Assembly (NCBI RefSeq): GCF_021129305.1
Contig: NZ_JAJOMB010000029.1
Span: 55,776-119,775 of the forward strand
DNA length: 64,000 nucleotides
Source of the DNA: Kineosporia babensis
Lineage (GTDB): Bacteria; Actinomycetota; Actinomycetes; Actinomycetales; Kineosporiaceae
Direction of reading: 5' to 3'
Below are positions 9,687 through 18,514 of this stretch, one piece after another. Position numbers and translations under genes: made by a program. Position 1 is the stretch's first letter; every line of letters starts with the position of its first letter. The notes beneath the pieces are model-generated. The model was given only the letters and a program-made list of their open reading frames with translations, ran no database searches and was not told the DNA's origin.

Positions 9687-10279
9687 GAACGGACGTTTTC
9701 ACGCACCATGGCGGCGAACAAATGGTGGACGCGGTGGTCACCGGTGAGCTCCGGGTGGAACGAGGTGGCGAGCAGGTTCTCCTGCCGGACCGCGACGGCG
9801 TGCCCCTGCGGCGAGCGCGCCAGCACCTGCACGCCCGGGCCCACCTGCTCCACCCACGGCGCCCGGATGAAGACGGCGTGCACCGGCCCGCCCTCGATCC
9901 CGGCAAAGTCCAGATCGGCCTCGAACGAGTCCACCTGGCGCCCGAAGGCGTTGCGCCGCACGGTGACGTCCAGCCCGCCCAGGGTCTGCTGACCCGGCGC
10001 GGCATCCACCACCCGGTCGGCCAGCATGATCATCCCGGCGCAGGACCCGTAGGCCGGCAGACCGGAACGCAGCGCCTGCAGCAACGGCTCCCGCAGGCCG
10101 AAGCTCCTGGTCAGCTTGTCGATCGTGGTCGATTCGCCGCCCGGCAGCACCAGCCCGGCCAGGCCCTCCAGCTCGGCCGGCCGGCGCACCGGCCGGGTCG
10201 CGAGCCCCAGCCCGGTCAGCACGCTCAGGTGCTCGCGGAAGTCCCCCTGGACCGCGAGCACCCCGACCTCAGGACTCAC
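9683..10279 (-). CDS. pdxT: Pyridoxal 5'-phosphate synthase glutaminase subunit PdxT
   Basis: Class I glutamine amidotransferase that feeds ammonia to PdxS for PLP synthesis. The 198-residue product has [12 protein letters not shown] at the N-terminus, [14 protein letters not shown], the nucleophile elbow [13 protein letters not shown], and the His-Glu pair of the triad in [10 protein letters not shown]. The start is a GTG overlapping the pdxS stop by 4 bp, so PdxS and PdxT are made in step as expected for a 1:1 complex. Confidence 0.97.
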   Translation of the reverse strand: MSPEVGVLAVQGDFREHLSVLTGLGLATRPVRRPAELEGLAGLVLPGGESTTIDKLTRSFGLREPLLQALRSGLPAYGSCAGMIMLADRVVDAAPGQQTLGGLDVTVRRNAFGRQVDSFEADLDFAGIEGGPVHAVFIRAPWVEQVGPGVQVLARSPQGHAVAVRQENLLATSFHPELTGDHRVHHLFAAMVRENVRS

Positions 10280-11193
10280 CAGCCACGCTCGGCCAGCCGG
10301 TGCGGCTGCGGAATCTCGTCCACGGTGATCCCGACCATCGCCTCGCCCAGCCCCCGCGAGACCTTGGCGATCACGTCCGGGTCGTCGTGGAAGGTGGTGG
10401 CCTTGACGATCGCCTCGGCCCGGGCCACCGGATTGCCCGACTTGAAGATGCCCGAGCCGACGAACACCCCGTCCGCACCCAGCTGCATCATCATCGCGGC
10501 GTCGGACGGGGTGGCGATACCGCCGGCGGTGAACAGCACCACCGGAAGTTTCCCCGTCGCCGCGATCTCCTGGACCAACGGCAACGGCGCCTGCAGTTCC
10601 TTCGCCGCCACGTACAACTCGTCCGGTGAAAGCCCGCGCAGCCGCCGCATCTCGGCCCCGATCGTCCGCATGTGGGTCGTGGCGTTCGAGACGTCCCCGG
10701 TGCCGGCCTCACCCTTGGAGCGGATCATCGCCGCCCCTTCAGAGATCCGGCGCAGCGCCTCGCCCAGGTTGGTGGCGCCGCAGACGAACGGCACGGCGAA
10801 CTTCCACTTGTCGATGTGGTTGGCGTAGTCGGCCGGGGTGAGCACCTCGGACTCGTCGATGTAGTCCACCCCGAGCGACTGCAGCACCTGGGCCTCGACG
10901 AAGTGCCCGATCCGGGCCTTGGCCATCACCGGGATCGACACCGCGGCCTGGATGCCGTCGATCATGTCCGGGTCGCTCATCCGGACCACGCCGCCCTGGG
11001 CCCGGATGTCGGCCGGCACCCGCTCCAGCGCCATCACCGCCACGGCCCCGGCGTCCTCGGCGATCCGGGCCTGGTCGGGCGTGACCACATCCATGATCAC
11101 CCCGCCCTTGAGCATCTCGGCCAGGCCTCGCTTGACCAGGCCGGTACCGGTCAAACCGGCAGAATTGGCCGCGGATGAAGAACCTTCAGACAT
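10276..11193 (-). CDS. pdxS: Pyridoxal 5'-phosphate synthase lyase subunit PdxS
   Basis: Synthase subunit that condenses ribose 5-phosphate, glyceraldehyde 3-phosphate and ammonia into PLP. I chose the ATG at 11193 ([11 protein letters not shown]), which has a GAGG ribosome site, over an upstream frame extension to 11238. The 305-residue (beta/alpha)8 protein has [21 protein letters not shown] with its catalytic Asp/Lys region, [24 protein letters not shown], and the phosphate-binding [19 protein letters not shown] plus [11 protein letters not shown]. First gene of pdxS-pdxT-MFS. Confidence 0.97.
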   Translation of the reverse strand: MSEGSSSAANSAGLTGTGLVKRGLAEMLKGGVIMDVVTPDQARIAEDAGAVAVMALERVPADIRAQGGVVRMSDPDMIDGIQAAVSIPVMAKARIGHFVEAQVLQSLGVDYIDESEVLTPADYANHIDKWKFAVPFVCGATNLGEALRRISEGAAMIRSKGEAGTGDVSNATTHMRTIGAEMRRLRGLSPDELYVAAKELQAPLPLVQEIAATGKLPVVLFTAGGIATPSDAAMMMQLGADGVFVGSGIFKSGNPVARAEAIVKATTFHDDPDVIAKVSRGLGEAMVGITVDEIPQPHRLAERGW

Positions 11194-11290
11194 GAGAACC
11201 TCACACAGAAGCACCGACAGACCGGGCCAGTGTTGCACGGCCGGACGAAATTGGCATCAGTCCACGATGCCAATCACGGCAGTATGCTGA

Positions 11291-11854
11291 TTACGGCAGG
11301 ACGAGGCCCTCCGGCTGGCTGTCGTCGATCTCCACCATCTGCGGCATCTGCGCGGTGCCGGCCAGATGGGCCCAGCGCACCACCTTCTTGCGCCGCATCC
11401 GCTGGGCGTGCGCGACCGCGTCGTTGTGGAAGCGCCGGGCCAGCTGAACCCGCTCCCCCGCCAGCACCAGCTCGTCCAGGAGCTCACCACCGGCCGGGTC
11501 GAGCCGCAGCTTCTTCACCTTCTCGGCATCGCCGAAGGCCTGGTGCAGGGCCCGGGCCAGCAGGTTCTCACTGGCCTCGCTGACCGGGGCATCGGGAGCC
11601 CGGACCATCCGGGTAGCGGCCAGACGCAACTGCTCCCCGGCCGGCGGAGCCACCAGCCGGGCCGCTTCCAGAGCCACCGCGGCCCGTCGGGCCAGCCGGG
11701 TCTCCAGCGCTGCCCGTGAGGTCTCGACCCGGTGGTGCAGCCGGTCCAGCCGGGCCGCCAGATAGGACAGGTACCAGCCGATCACCAGCAGGGCCAGCAC
11801 ACTCAGGACGACGATGCCCCAGGGACCGTCGAGCCAGCCGACCGCCTGATCCAT
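11291..11854 (-). CDS. Membrane-anchored helical protein at the end of the PI-mannoside operon
   Basis: The 187-residue protein has one TM helix near residues 13-30 followed by a mostly helical, Arg/Ala/Leu-rich cytoplasmic region (RLDRLHHRVETSRAALETRL) that resembles LemA-type helical bundles. From memory, the equivalent mycobacterial gene at this position (next to pimA) carries a similar N-terminal part plus a NUDIX domain; no NUDIX box is present here. Its ATG shares a base with the pimA stop, so it is co-translated with the PI-mannoside enzymes. Function unknown; a scaffold role is only a guess. Confidence 0.75.
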   Translation of the reverse strand: MDQAVGWLDGPWGIVVLSVLALLVIGWYLSYLAARLDRLHHRVETSRAALETRLARRAAVALEAARLVAPPAGEQLRLAATRMVRAPDAPVSEASENLLARALHQAFGDAEKVKKLRLDPAGGELLDELVLAGERVQLARRFHNDAVAHAQRMRRKKVVRWAHLAGTAQMPQMVEIDDSQPEGLVLP

Positions 11855-13032
11855 CAGCTCACCTTCGGGCGCCAGCGGGCGAGCAGACCCAGCCTCGGGT
11901 CCTCACCCACCTTGTCCGCGCCGATCGTCACCGTCTCGTAGACGTCGAGAATCTGGGCCGCCACGCGCGGCCAGTCGTACCTACGCACCGCGACCGAAGC
12001 GCGAGCCGCGCGTTCCTGGGCGCCAGTGCGATCGTCCAAAAGCTCATTGATCTTCGTGGCCAGGTCAGCCGGGTCAGAGGCACGGGCGAGCAACCCGTAC
12101 TCCCCCTCGCCGAGCACCCTACGGAAGGCGCCGAGATCACTGGCGATCACCGGCGCCCCCGCACTCATCGCCTCCACCAGCACGATGCCGAAGCTCTCCC
12201 CGCCGGTGTGCGGCCCTACGTACGCGTCCACCGAGCGCAACAACGAAGCCTTGGCGTCGTCGTCCAGGGCCCCCAGGAACTCGATTGCCTCCCGGGCGGC
12301 CGGCTGGTCGGCCAGGACCTCCATCGCCTGCGCCGCGTCCCCTCGCCCCAGAACCAGAACGCGTACCCCGGGATGCGAACGAAGGACGCTCGGCAGGGCA
12401 GCCGTAAGGATCTGCAGCCCCTTACGCGGTTCGTCCAGCCGACCTACGAAAGCCAATGTGGGACGGGTGTCGCTCCCCTGCCACTCGGGGCGGGGCTGGG
12501 CAGCGGCGAACCGATCGACGAAAACCCCGTTCGGGATCACCACCGCGTCGCCCCCGACGTGATCCACGACCGTCCGCCGGGCGTCCTCCGACACCGCGAT
12601 CCGGGCCGAGAGCTTCTCGAAACCCGGGCGCAGCAACGGATACGCCGCCTGCATCGCCCGCGAGCGCGGGTTGGAGGTGTGGAAGGTGGCCACGATCGGG
12701 CCGGTGGCCGCCCACATCGCCAGCATCGACAAGGACGGGCTGGAGGGCTCGTGCACGTGCAGCACGTCGAAGTCGTTCTCGGCCAGCCAGCGCTTGACCC
12801 GGGCCGAGGCCACCGGGCCGAAGCTGATCCGGGCGATCGAGCCGTTGTAGGGCAGCGGCACCGCGCGCCCGGCCGAGGAGATGTACGGCGGCAGCGGCGT
12901 CTCCTCGTCCGAGGGGGCCAGCACGCTGACGTGATGCCCCTGGCCGAGCAGGTGCTCGGCCACGTCACGGATGTGGAACTGCACCCCGCCGGGGACGTGG
13001 AACGAGTACGGCGAGACCATGCCGATTCTCAT
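11854..13032 (-). CDS. pimA: Phosphatidylinositol mannosyltransferase, GT4 family
   Basis: Transfers mannose from GDP-mannose to phosphatidyl-myo-inositol, the first step of PIM synthesis on the inner face of the membrane. The 392-residue GT-B protein begins MRIGMVSPYSFHVPGGVQ (family N-terminus with the Gly-Gly loop), has HVHEPSSPSLSMLA and VATFHTSNPRS, and in the C-terminal Rossmann domain FVGRLDEPRKGLQIL and the GT4 signature ESFGIVLVEAMSAGAPVIAS. The start overlaps the acyltransferase stop by 4 bp. Confidence 0.93.
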   Translation of the reverse strand: MRIGMVSPYSFHVPGGVQFHIRDVAEHLLGQGHHVSVLAPSDEETPLPPYISSAGRAVPLPYNGSIARISFGPVASARVKRWLAENDFDVLHVHEPSSPSLSMLAMWAATGPIVATFHTSNPRSRAMQAAYPLLRPGFEKLSARIAVSEDARRTVVDHVGGDAVVIPNGVFVDRFAAAQPRPEWQGSDTRPTLAFVGRLDEPRKGLQILTAALPSVLRSHPGVRVLVLGRGDAAQAMEVLADQPAAREAIEFLGALDDDAKASLLRSVDAYVGPHTGGESFGIVLVEAMSAGAPVIASDLGAFRRVLGEGEYGLLARASDPADLATKINELLDDRTGAQERAARASVAVRRYDWPRVAAQILDVYETVTIGADKVGEDPRLGLLARWRPKVS

Positions 13033-13997
13033 GGCCCTGGCTCTCTGGGCGCGGGCTCTCGGGACTCGGGCTCTCTTGACGCGAGCCGGGCCGGATCGAG
13101 GTCGGCGTCGAACACCACCTGCATCATGTGCCAGTCCTGGGGATGCTGCCGGAGCCCTTCGGACAGGGCGTCGGCGCAGCCCTGGGTCATCGCGGCGATC
13201 TTCTCGGCCTTGGTCCCGGTGGTGGGCACCGGCACCGGCTCGTGGATCTGCAGCACCAGACCGTGCCCACCGCCGGGCAGGTCCTCGTAGTACGTGTTGA
13301 CCGGCATCAGCGGCACCTTCGCGGCCAGCGCGATCGCGGCCGGGCCGGGAGCCATCCGGGAGGCCTCGCCGAGGAAGGTCACCGGCACCCCGTTGCCGCT
13401 GAGGTCACGGTCGGCCAGCAGCGGCACGAACGCCCCGGCATGGGCCTTGCGCACCAGCTGTGACATCAGGCCGGGCTCCCCGAGCGGGAAGATCTCCATG
13501 CCCAGCCGGCGCCGGTAGCCCAGGAACTCCTGGTAGACCGCCTCGGGCTTGAGCCGCTCGGCCACCGTGGTGACCTTGCTCAGGTTCAGCCCGGCCCAGG
13601 CCCCGGCGTGGTCCCAGTTGCCCTGGTGCGACAGCGCCGCCACCACCCCGGTACCGCCGGCGAAAATCCGCTTCAGCCGCTCCGGCTCGTCCACCCGGCA
13701 GGTCCGGGCCAGGCGCTCGCCGTCCCAGTCCGGCAGCAGGAACGCGTCGCACCAGTAGCGCATGTACGAGCGCATCCCGGCCCGCGTGAGCCGGCGCAGC
13801 TCTTCGGCCGAGGCGCCCGGAACGGCCCGGGCCAGGTTGGCCGACAGCTGCTGCACCCCGCCGCCGTTGCGCCACCAGACGTAGTCGGCGATCAGCCGGA
13901 AGAGTGCATAGGCGAGGCGCTCCGGCAGCAGCCGGACCAGCCGCCAGGCACTCAGGTAGGCCGCGGTGATCAGACGGGTGGACAGGCGCTCCCGCAC
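13029..13997 (-). CDS. Phosphatidylinositol mannoside acyltransferase (PatA-like)
   Basis: LpxL/HtrB-superfamily acyltransferase predicted to acylate the mannose of PIM1/PIM2 using acyl-CoA. The 322-residue protein starts with GTG, has a hydrophobic N-terminal membrane-association segment, the HxxxxD catalytic motif as SHQGNWDHAGAWA, and the VPLLADRDLSGNGVPVTFLGE block with a substrate-binding Glu. Its position between pgsA and pimA matches the conserved actinobacterial PIM operon. The C-terminal 20 residues contain a short Glu/Pro/Arg repeat that seems dispensable. Confidence 0.92.
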   Translation of the reverse strand: MRERLSTRLITAAYLSAWRLVRLLPERLAYALFRLIADYVWWRNGGGVQQLSANLARAVPGASAEELRRLTRAGMRSYMRYWCDAFLLPDWDGERLARTCRVDEPERLKRIFAGGTGVVAALSHQGNWDHAGAWAGLNLSKVTTVAERLKPEAVYQEFLGYRRRLGMEIFPLGEPGLMSQLVRKAHAGAFVPLLADRDLSGNGVPVTFLGEASRMAPGPAAIALAAKVPLMPVNTYYEDLPGGGHGLVLQIHEPVPVPTTGTKAEKIAAMTQGCADALSEGLRQHPQDWHMMQVVFDADLDPARLASREPESREPAPREPGP

Positions 13998-14007
13998 GGC
14001 CCGGCGC

Positions 14008-14640
14008 CTAGGCGTTCTCGCCGACGGTCAGTTCCCGGCCCAGGGCCTGCCGGCGCACCATCATGATCCGCTGGAAGATGGTCACCACGCTGCCCACCAC
14101 CAGCAGGACCAGCACGCCCATGAGCAGGTACTCGCTCACCCCGATGCCGACGAAACCGGTGGCCACCAGGGTGAGCACGAGCCGCTCGGACCGCTCGGCG
14201 ACACCCACGTTGGCCTGCATCCCCAGCCCTTCGGCGCGGGCCCGGGAGTACGACACCAGGAACCCGAGGACCAGGCAGGCCAGCGACAGCACCATCATCA
14301 CGTCGTTGTCCCGGGGCCCGGCGAAGCAGAGCACCAGCCCGCCGAACACCGCGGCGTCACCGAACCGGTCGAGCGTGGAGTCGAGGTAGGCGCCCCAGAC
14401 CGACGAACGGCCGGACATCCGGGCCATCGTGCCGTCGATCAGGTCGGAGAAGACGAAGGCGGTGACCACCATCACGCCCCAGAACAGCTCGTCCCGGGGG
14501 AAGAAGGCCAGAGCTCCGAAGCAGACACCGATGGTGCCGACCAGAGTGACGGCGTCGGGGCTGACGCCCCAGCGCAGCAGCAGACGGGCCACCGGCGAGA
14601 AAACGCGGGTAAAGAAGGCCTTCGCGAATCGGTTGAACAT
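14008..14640 (-). CDS. pgsA: CDP-alcohol phosphatidyltransferase (phosphatidylinositol phosphate synthase type)
   Basis: Integral membrane enzyme expected to couple CDP-diacylglycerol with inositol 1-phosphate, supplying the lipid for PimA. The 210-residue product has about six TM helices and a complete CDP-alcohol motif, DGTMARMSGRSSVWGAYLDS with the final Asp in TLDRFGD. The inositol assignment comes from gene context, since the motif alone cannot distinguish it from glycerophosphate enzymes. It is 10 bp upstream of the acyltransferase gene. Confidence 0.92.
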   Translation of the reverse strand: MFNRFAKAFFTRVFSPVARLLLRWGVSPDAVTLVGTIGVCFGALAFFPRDELFWGVMVVTAFVFSDLIDGTMARMSGRSSVWGAYLDSTLDRFGDAAVFGGLVLCFAGPRDNDVMMVLSLACLVLGFLVSYSRARAEGLGMQANVGVAERSERLVLTLVATGFVGIGVSEYLLMGVLVLLVVGSVVTIFQRIMMVRRQALGRELTVGENA

Positions 14641-14753
14641 GGTGAGGTCACTCTAGCGACGCCGCGCAGTGCTCCCGGACCTCGTGCAGGTAACGGTTCA
14701 ACCCATCGGTAGAGCCGGTCGACCCAACGGCACCGACCGGCTACGCGCCGCCG

Positions 14754-15299
14754 CTAGAACCAGGCGTCGGCCAGCTTCTTGCGGGTGTCGGCCAGCAACT
14801 CGGGCAGCGCCTTGGTCCGGGCGATCACCGGCAGGAAGTTCGCGTCGCCGCCCCAGCGCGGCACCACGTGCTGGTGCAGGTGCGCGGCGATCCCGGCCCC
14901 GGCCACCGCGCCCTGGTTCATCCCCAGGTTGAAGCCGTGCGGGGCAGAGACCGAGCGGATCACCGTCATCGCCCGCTGGGTCAGGCCGGCGACCTCGGCG
15001 GTCTCGGCCTCGGTCAGGTCGGTGTAGTCCGCCACGTGCCGGTAGGGGCAGATCAGGACGTGGCCGGGGTTGTACGGGAACAGGTTCAGGACGGCGAAGG
15101 CGTGCTCGCCCCGCGCCACCACCAGGCTCTCCTCGTCCGGGGCCTGCGGTGCCCGGCAGAACGGGCAGTCCTCCCCCGGCGCCGACGTCTTCGGCTTCTC
15201 CTCACCGCTGATGTACACCATGCGGTGCGGCGTCCAGAGCCGCTCGAACCCGTCCGGCTCGCCGCCCATCGTGTCCGAGACCTCGTACCCATCACTCAC
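14754..15299 (-). CDS. HIT domain nucleotide hydrolase/transferase
   Basis: The 181-residue product carries the histidine triad as HLHQHVVPRW, with upstream NLFPYNPGHVLICPYRHVADY, both hallmarks of the HIT superfamily. A paired CPFCRA and the later His suggest a zinc site as in the GalT/AP4A phosphorylase branch. The gene immediately upstream of pgsA in actinobacteria is typically of this kind, and mycobacterial relatives are reported as AP4A phosphorylases. GTG start. The precise substrate is not readable from sequence. Confidence 0.92.
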   Translation of the reverse strand: MSDGYEVSDTMGGEPDGFERLWTPHRMVYISGEEKPKTSAPGEDCPFCRAPQAPDEESLVVARGEHAFAVLNLFPYNPGHVLICPYRHVADYTDLTEAETAEVAGLTQRAMTVIRSVSAPHGFNLGMNQGAVAGAGIAAHLHQHVVPRWGGDANFLPVIARTKALPELLADTRKKLADAWF

Positions 15300-15338
15300 C
15301 CGCCGGAGTCTAGGTCACGACCTGCTCCGGAGGCTGGT

Positions 15339-15350
15339 TAGTCTTACGCG
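15339..15350 (+). promoter_or_regulatory. Leaderless-type -10 element before membrane module 1
   Basis: A TAGTCT hexamer ends six bases before the GTG start, with no ribosome-binding sequence at the right distance. The same TAGNNT-N6-GTG layout occurs at the second module (18932-18946), which supports reading both as leaderless promoters. Confidence 0.45.
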
Positions 15351-15884
15351 GTGAACGGGCCGCAAACACCAGAATCCAGCCCACCGGTGCTCCGGCTCGG
15401 GAAACCGGCCAAGGGCCTGCTGGCCGCCCTCCTGCTGGTGGTGAGCGCCCTGTTCCTGGGCGGCACGTTCGTCGGCTCGGACGACTGGTGGCCGTTCGCC
15501 CCGTGGAAGATGTACTCCACCTCCACCGCCCCCTCCGGACCGGTCGGCTCCACCCTGATCGAGATCCAGGAGGCCGGCTCGCCCGAGTGGCAGCCCGCCA
15601 GTCTGCATCCCGACACCGTGGGCCTGAACCGGGCCGAGATCGAGGGCCGGATGACGATGATCAAGGAAGATCCCGCCGTGCTCGGCACCCTGCTGAAGAG
15701 TCACTCCGAACTGCTGCCGGACGACCCGGAGTGGACCGCGATCCGGGTGGTGCGCAGCGACGTGATCCTGCACGAGGGCGAGCGCACCGGCGAGACCCGC
15801 GACACCACGCTGGCGGTCTGGCCGTCCTCGGCCCGCACCGCCGAGGACGACGCGCCCCGGATCATCACGGAGGCAGCGCAGTGA
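15351..15884 (+). CDS. Single-TM extracytoplasmic protein of HTTM module 1 (unknown function)
   Basis: A 177-residue protein from a GTG start. One TM helix (LLAALLLVVSALFLGG, about residues 22-38) is followed by an extracytoplasmic domain containing DDWWPFAPWKMYS, VGLNRAEIEGRM and a closing TTLAVWP. These blocks recur in the protein at 18944-19579 (WPFA, IGIARAEVEGQ, VGWP), so the two are homologues. Its stop overlaps the GTG of the HTTM gene by 4 bp, indicating a two-component membrane complex. I do not recognise a named domain. Confidence 0.8.
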   Translation: MNGPQTPESSPPVLRLGKPAKGLLAALLLVVSALFLGGTFVGSDDWWPFAPWKMYSTSTAPSGPVGSTLIEIQEAGSPEWQPASLHPDTVGLNRAEIEGRMTMIKEDPAVLGTLLKSHSELLPDDPEWTAIRVVRSDVILHEGERTGETRDTTLAVWPSSARTAEDDAPRIITEAAQ

Positions 15885-16780
15885 ACCGGCTGTCCCAGTG
15901 GCTCTTCGACCCGGTCCCGCTGGCCCGGGTGGTCCTGTTCCGGCGCTTCGTCTACGCGTTCGTGATCATCGACATCCTGCTGCTGCACACCTCCGGCTTC
16001 CGGCACGGCTGGGCCGACCCGGTCTGGTACCAGCCGCTGATCATGGGTGAGTGGCTGAACATCCCGGCCGCGAACGTCCCCCAGGTGATGATCCTGAAGT
16101 GGGGCACCGTGCTGGTCGCGGCGTTCGCCCTGACCGGCCGGTTCCCGCGGGTGAGCGGGCTGGTCGTGGCCGTGGGCTGGATCTGGTACCAGTACGTGGC
16201 CTTCGCCTACGGCAAGGTCGACCACGACCGCGGCGACTTCGTGATCGCCCTGGTGGTGCTGCCGCTGATCGGGATGGCCGCCACCGCCGGCCCGGCCGGC
16301 GATCGCACCCGCAGCGAGCTGGCCGGGTTCGCGTTCCGGGCGATGCAGCTGGCGGCGATCGCCACCTACTTCCTCTCGGCCTGGGCCAAAGTCCGCTTCG
16401 GCGGCTGGGAATGGGTCAACTCGGCCACCATCACCCGCGCGGTGATCCGCCGCGGCACGTTCATCGGCGACTGGCTGCTGGAGATCCCCTGGAGTCTGCA
16501 CGCGTTCCAGTGGGTGCTGTTCAGCGCCGAGATGCTGGCCCCGGTGATCTTCTTCGTCGGGGAGAAGTGGCGGCGCCGGATGGTCGCGGCCTGGTTCGTC
16601 TTCCACGCGGCCACCTACTCGGTGATCACCATCGCGTTCTGGCCGCACCTGGTGATGATGCTGGCCTTCCTCCCGCTGGAGGAGTACCGCGACCGGGCGG
16701 TGGCCCGCTGGAACTCCTGGCGCGGAGGCGATTCCGGAGAACCAGAGCCACAAGTGAAGACGCCCGCGAGCCCGGCTTGA
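15881..16780 (+). CDS. HTTM-type multi-pass membrane protein, module 1
   Basis: The 299-residue product has several TM segments and looks like the HTTM family (membrane relatives of vitamin K-dependent gamma-carboxylase): an N-terminal PLARVVLFRRFVYAFVIID helix, YGKVDHDRGDFVIALVVLPLIG, and YFLSAWAKVRFGGWEWV. I placed the start at GTG 15881 inside a longer frame because it overlaps the upstream stop and aligns with the start region of its paralogue at 19579. Enzymatic activity in bacterial HTTM proteins is largely unknown. A stem-loop overlaps its stop codon. Confidence 0.82.
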   Translation: MNRLSQWLFDPVPLARVVLFRRFVYAFVIIDILLLHTSGFRHGWADPVWYQPLIMGEWLNIPAANVPQVMILKWGTVLVAAFALTGRFPRVSGLVVAVGWIWYQYVAFAYGKVDHDRGDFVIALVVLPLIGMAATAGPAGDRTRSELAGFAFRAMQLAAIATYFLSAWAKVRFGGWEWVNSATITRAVIRRGTFIGDWLLEIPWSLHAFQWVLFSAEMLAPVIFFVGEKWRRRMVAAWFVFHAATYSVITIAFWPHLVMMLAFLPLEEYRDRAVARWNSWRGGDSGEPEPQVKTPASPA

Positions 16781-16797
16781 GTGCCGGGCCCGCGGGC
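16762..16797. terminator. Stem-loop between convergent genes
   Basis: A 15-bp stem (GCCCGCGAGCCCGGC / GCCGGGCCCGCGGGC, one G-U type mismatch) with a 6-nt loop begins inside the last codons of the HTTM gene and sits between it and the convergent 93-residue gene. It lacks a U-tract but is placed where a bidirectional terminator would act. Confidence 0.55.
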
Positions 16798-16828
16798 GCA
16801 CCGCAGCGTTGAGCTGTCCAGCAGTGAG

Positions 16829-17110
16829 CTACCCCTTGGCGCCGAGCGATTCCAGCAGCGAGCGCACCTTGGTGGCGAAGGCCTGATCGTGGGTCATCGC
16901 GGTGGCCACGGCGTACTGCACCCGGTCGCGGGCCCAGCCGGAAGGTCCGGTCGGGGTCCGGGCCTCGGCGTCGAACTCGGCCATGTAGCGGTTGGTCCCT
17001 CTGCTCCCGGCGAGCTTTCCGGCCACCAGGTCGTGGAGCTCCTTGGCGGTCGGCCCCGACTTGCCGGCGGGCGACCCGAGCACACCGACGACGACATCTG
17101 CACCCAGCAC
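16829..17110 (-). CDS. Small helical protein, paralogue A (unknown function)
   Basis: A 93-residue protein from a GTG start with a strong GAGGAGG ribosome site. It begins LGADVVVGVLGSPA and ends in a helical segment with ARDRVQYAVATAMTHDQAFATKVRSLLE. About half of its residues match the neighbouring 90-residue protein (GADVVV, LHDLVAxKLAGS, GPSGWxRDRxQxAVATAxxHD), so the pair arose by duplication. The C-terminal pattern resembles small helical modules seen fused to actinobacterial signalling and conflict proteins, but that is only a resemblance. No enzyme motif is visible. Confidence 0.75.
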   Translation of the reverse strand: MLGADVVVGVLGSPAGKSGPTAKELHDLVAGKLAGSRGTNRYMAEFDAEARTPTGPSGWARDRVQYAVATAMTHDQAFATKVRSLLESLGAKG

Positions 17111-17248
17111 TGTGCCTCCTCGTTAAGGCTGACGACCTGTTCCCTATCCAGCGGCAGCGAGTGACCGCCGGTCAAGGAACCAGCCGGAAATTAGCCCGAA
17201 CGAGGAAGCCCGGCCACCGGACCCGTCCGACCTCGGACCGGCCCGCCC

Positions 17249-17521
17249 TCAGACCGGCCGGAGCTGCTCGGCCGGCTTGAGCAGGGCCCGCAGCCGCTCG
17301 GCGAACACCGGGTCGTGGGCGATCGCGGTGGCCACGGCGTGCTGGATCCGGTCGCGGGTCCAGCCCGAAGGCCCCCGCGGGGTGCGTACCTCGACCTCGA
17401 AGTCGGCCAGGTACGGCGATCCGGCCAGCTTGGCGGCTACCAGGTCGTGCAGCTGGTCGAGCTGCGCGTCCTGCCCGGGCCCCCAGGTACGCAGCCTGGC
17501 CACGACAACATCCGCACCCAT
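17249..17521 (-). CDS. Small helical protein, paralogue B (unknown function)
   Basis: A 90-residue protein; I chose the ATG at 17521 because GGGAGG precedes it and the resulting N-terminus (MGADVVVARL) aligns with paralogue A, while the longer frame to 17626 has no ribosome site. It shares LHDLVAAKLAGS and GPSGWTRDRIQHAVATAIAHDP with paralogue A and ends PAEQLRPV. The two genes are in tandem on the minus strand, 138 bp apart, each with its own ribosome site. No domain is recognised. Confidence 0.75.
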   Translation of the reverse strand: MGADVVVARLRTWGPGQDAQLDQLHDLVAAKLAGSPYLADFEVEVRTPRGPSGWTRDRIQHAVATAIAHDPVFAERLRALLKPAEQLRPV

Positions 17522-17667
17522 CTTTGGGCCTCCCGTTCGGCTGAAGGTCGACCGACCGGCGCAGCCGCCAGGTCGATCTCCCCATTCAGGTGGGATGTGA
17601 CCTGCGTCGCAAGAGTGACACACCATCCGTGCGCCGAGCGGTCAACTTTGAGGCGACCGGGAATAAA

Positions 17668-18420
17668 TCAGCCAGAGTGTGCAGGGACGAGACCGAGTCG
17701 GCTCAGCGCCTGCCGAGTACGTCCGCCCAGCCCGCTGTACTGACGTACGTGCCGGCCCGACAGTGGCCCGGGCGAGGGTGAAGCCCGCACGATGGCTGGG
17801 CAGGCCTGAGCCGCCCCATCACCCGGCAGCTCGTCGCCGGGGTGCACCGTGATCAAGACCCCGAACCGCGCCAGCACCTCTTTGACCCGTACCTCCCACG
17901 AGCCTTCCAAGGTGCCGCTGACGTCGAGCGGGGACAGGCCGTCCACGAATTCCCGGGCCAGGAGACCCCGATCGGCCGCGATGAGGTCGGCCAGACGCAG
18001 GTCCGGGGTCAGCACGTAGGCCAGCCGCTCGCCGGTCCGCGCCTGCTGCCCGTACAGCACCGAGATGCCGCCCAGCACACCCGCACCGTCGATCCGCACC
18101 ACCGCCAGATCGAACCGGCTGGTGCCCTCTTCCAGCTCCTGACCTGCCGCCTGGACTGCCGCGACGGCCCGCTCACGCCGGGCCTCGTCCTCCGGCCGCT
18201 CGGCCAGGGCACTCACCGCCCAGCGCGCGGGCGCGGCCGTGACCAGGCGTTCCAGGTCGATGGCGACATTCAGGCGGAAGGTGAGATCGCTGCTGCGGAC
18301 CCGGAAATCGTCGACCCGGACGCTACGTACCCCGTGGATCTCGGCGCCCAGTGTGCGCGTCTCGCCGTCTGTTCCGAGCACAGCGACCCTCCTGACCGTA
18401 GGTGATCTCCCGGTCACCAT
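17668..18420 (-). CDS. Unrecognised 250-residue protein
   Basis: I do not recognise this protein. The first half looks like mixed alpha/beta (VAVLGTDGETRTLGAEIHGV and FRLNVAIDLERLV), followed by an Ala/Glu/Arg helix, a central GVLGGISVLYGQQARTGERLAYVLTPDLRLADLI block and a C-terminal Pro/Ser/Gly-rich tail. There is no TM segment, signal peptide or obvious catalytic motif. It is upstream of, and in the same orientation as, the two 90-residue paralogues, and downstream of the DCC protein gene, so it may share their transcript. Frame and codon use support a real gene. Confidence 0.6.
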   Translation of the reverse strand: MVTGRSPTVRRVAVLGTDGETRTLGAEIHGVRSVRVDDFRVRSSDLTFRLNVAIDLERLVTAAPARWAVSALAERPEDEARRERAVAAVQAAGQELEEGTSRFDLAVVRIDGAGVLGGISVLYGQQARTGERLAYVLTPDLRLADLIAADRGLLAREFVDGLSPLDVSGTLEGSWEVRVKEVLARFGVLITVHPGDELPGDGAAQACPAIVRASPSPGPLSGRHVRQYSGLGGRTRQALSRLGLVPAHSG

Positions 18421-18514
18421 GAGGCACTCGGCATCCTGGAGCGGTCAAGGATGATGCAGCGTCACTGCCATAAGGCGATGCAGGTGCAGTTCTCAGGTTT
18501 TGGCTTGACCAGTC

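Noticed and set aside
9683..11193. Vitamin B6-linked role for the DHA2 exporter
   Set aside because: Overlap with pdxT is suggestive only; transporter motifs give no substrate and coupling alone is weak evidence.
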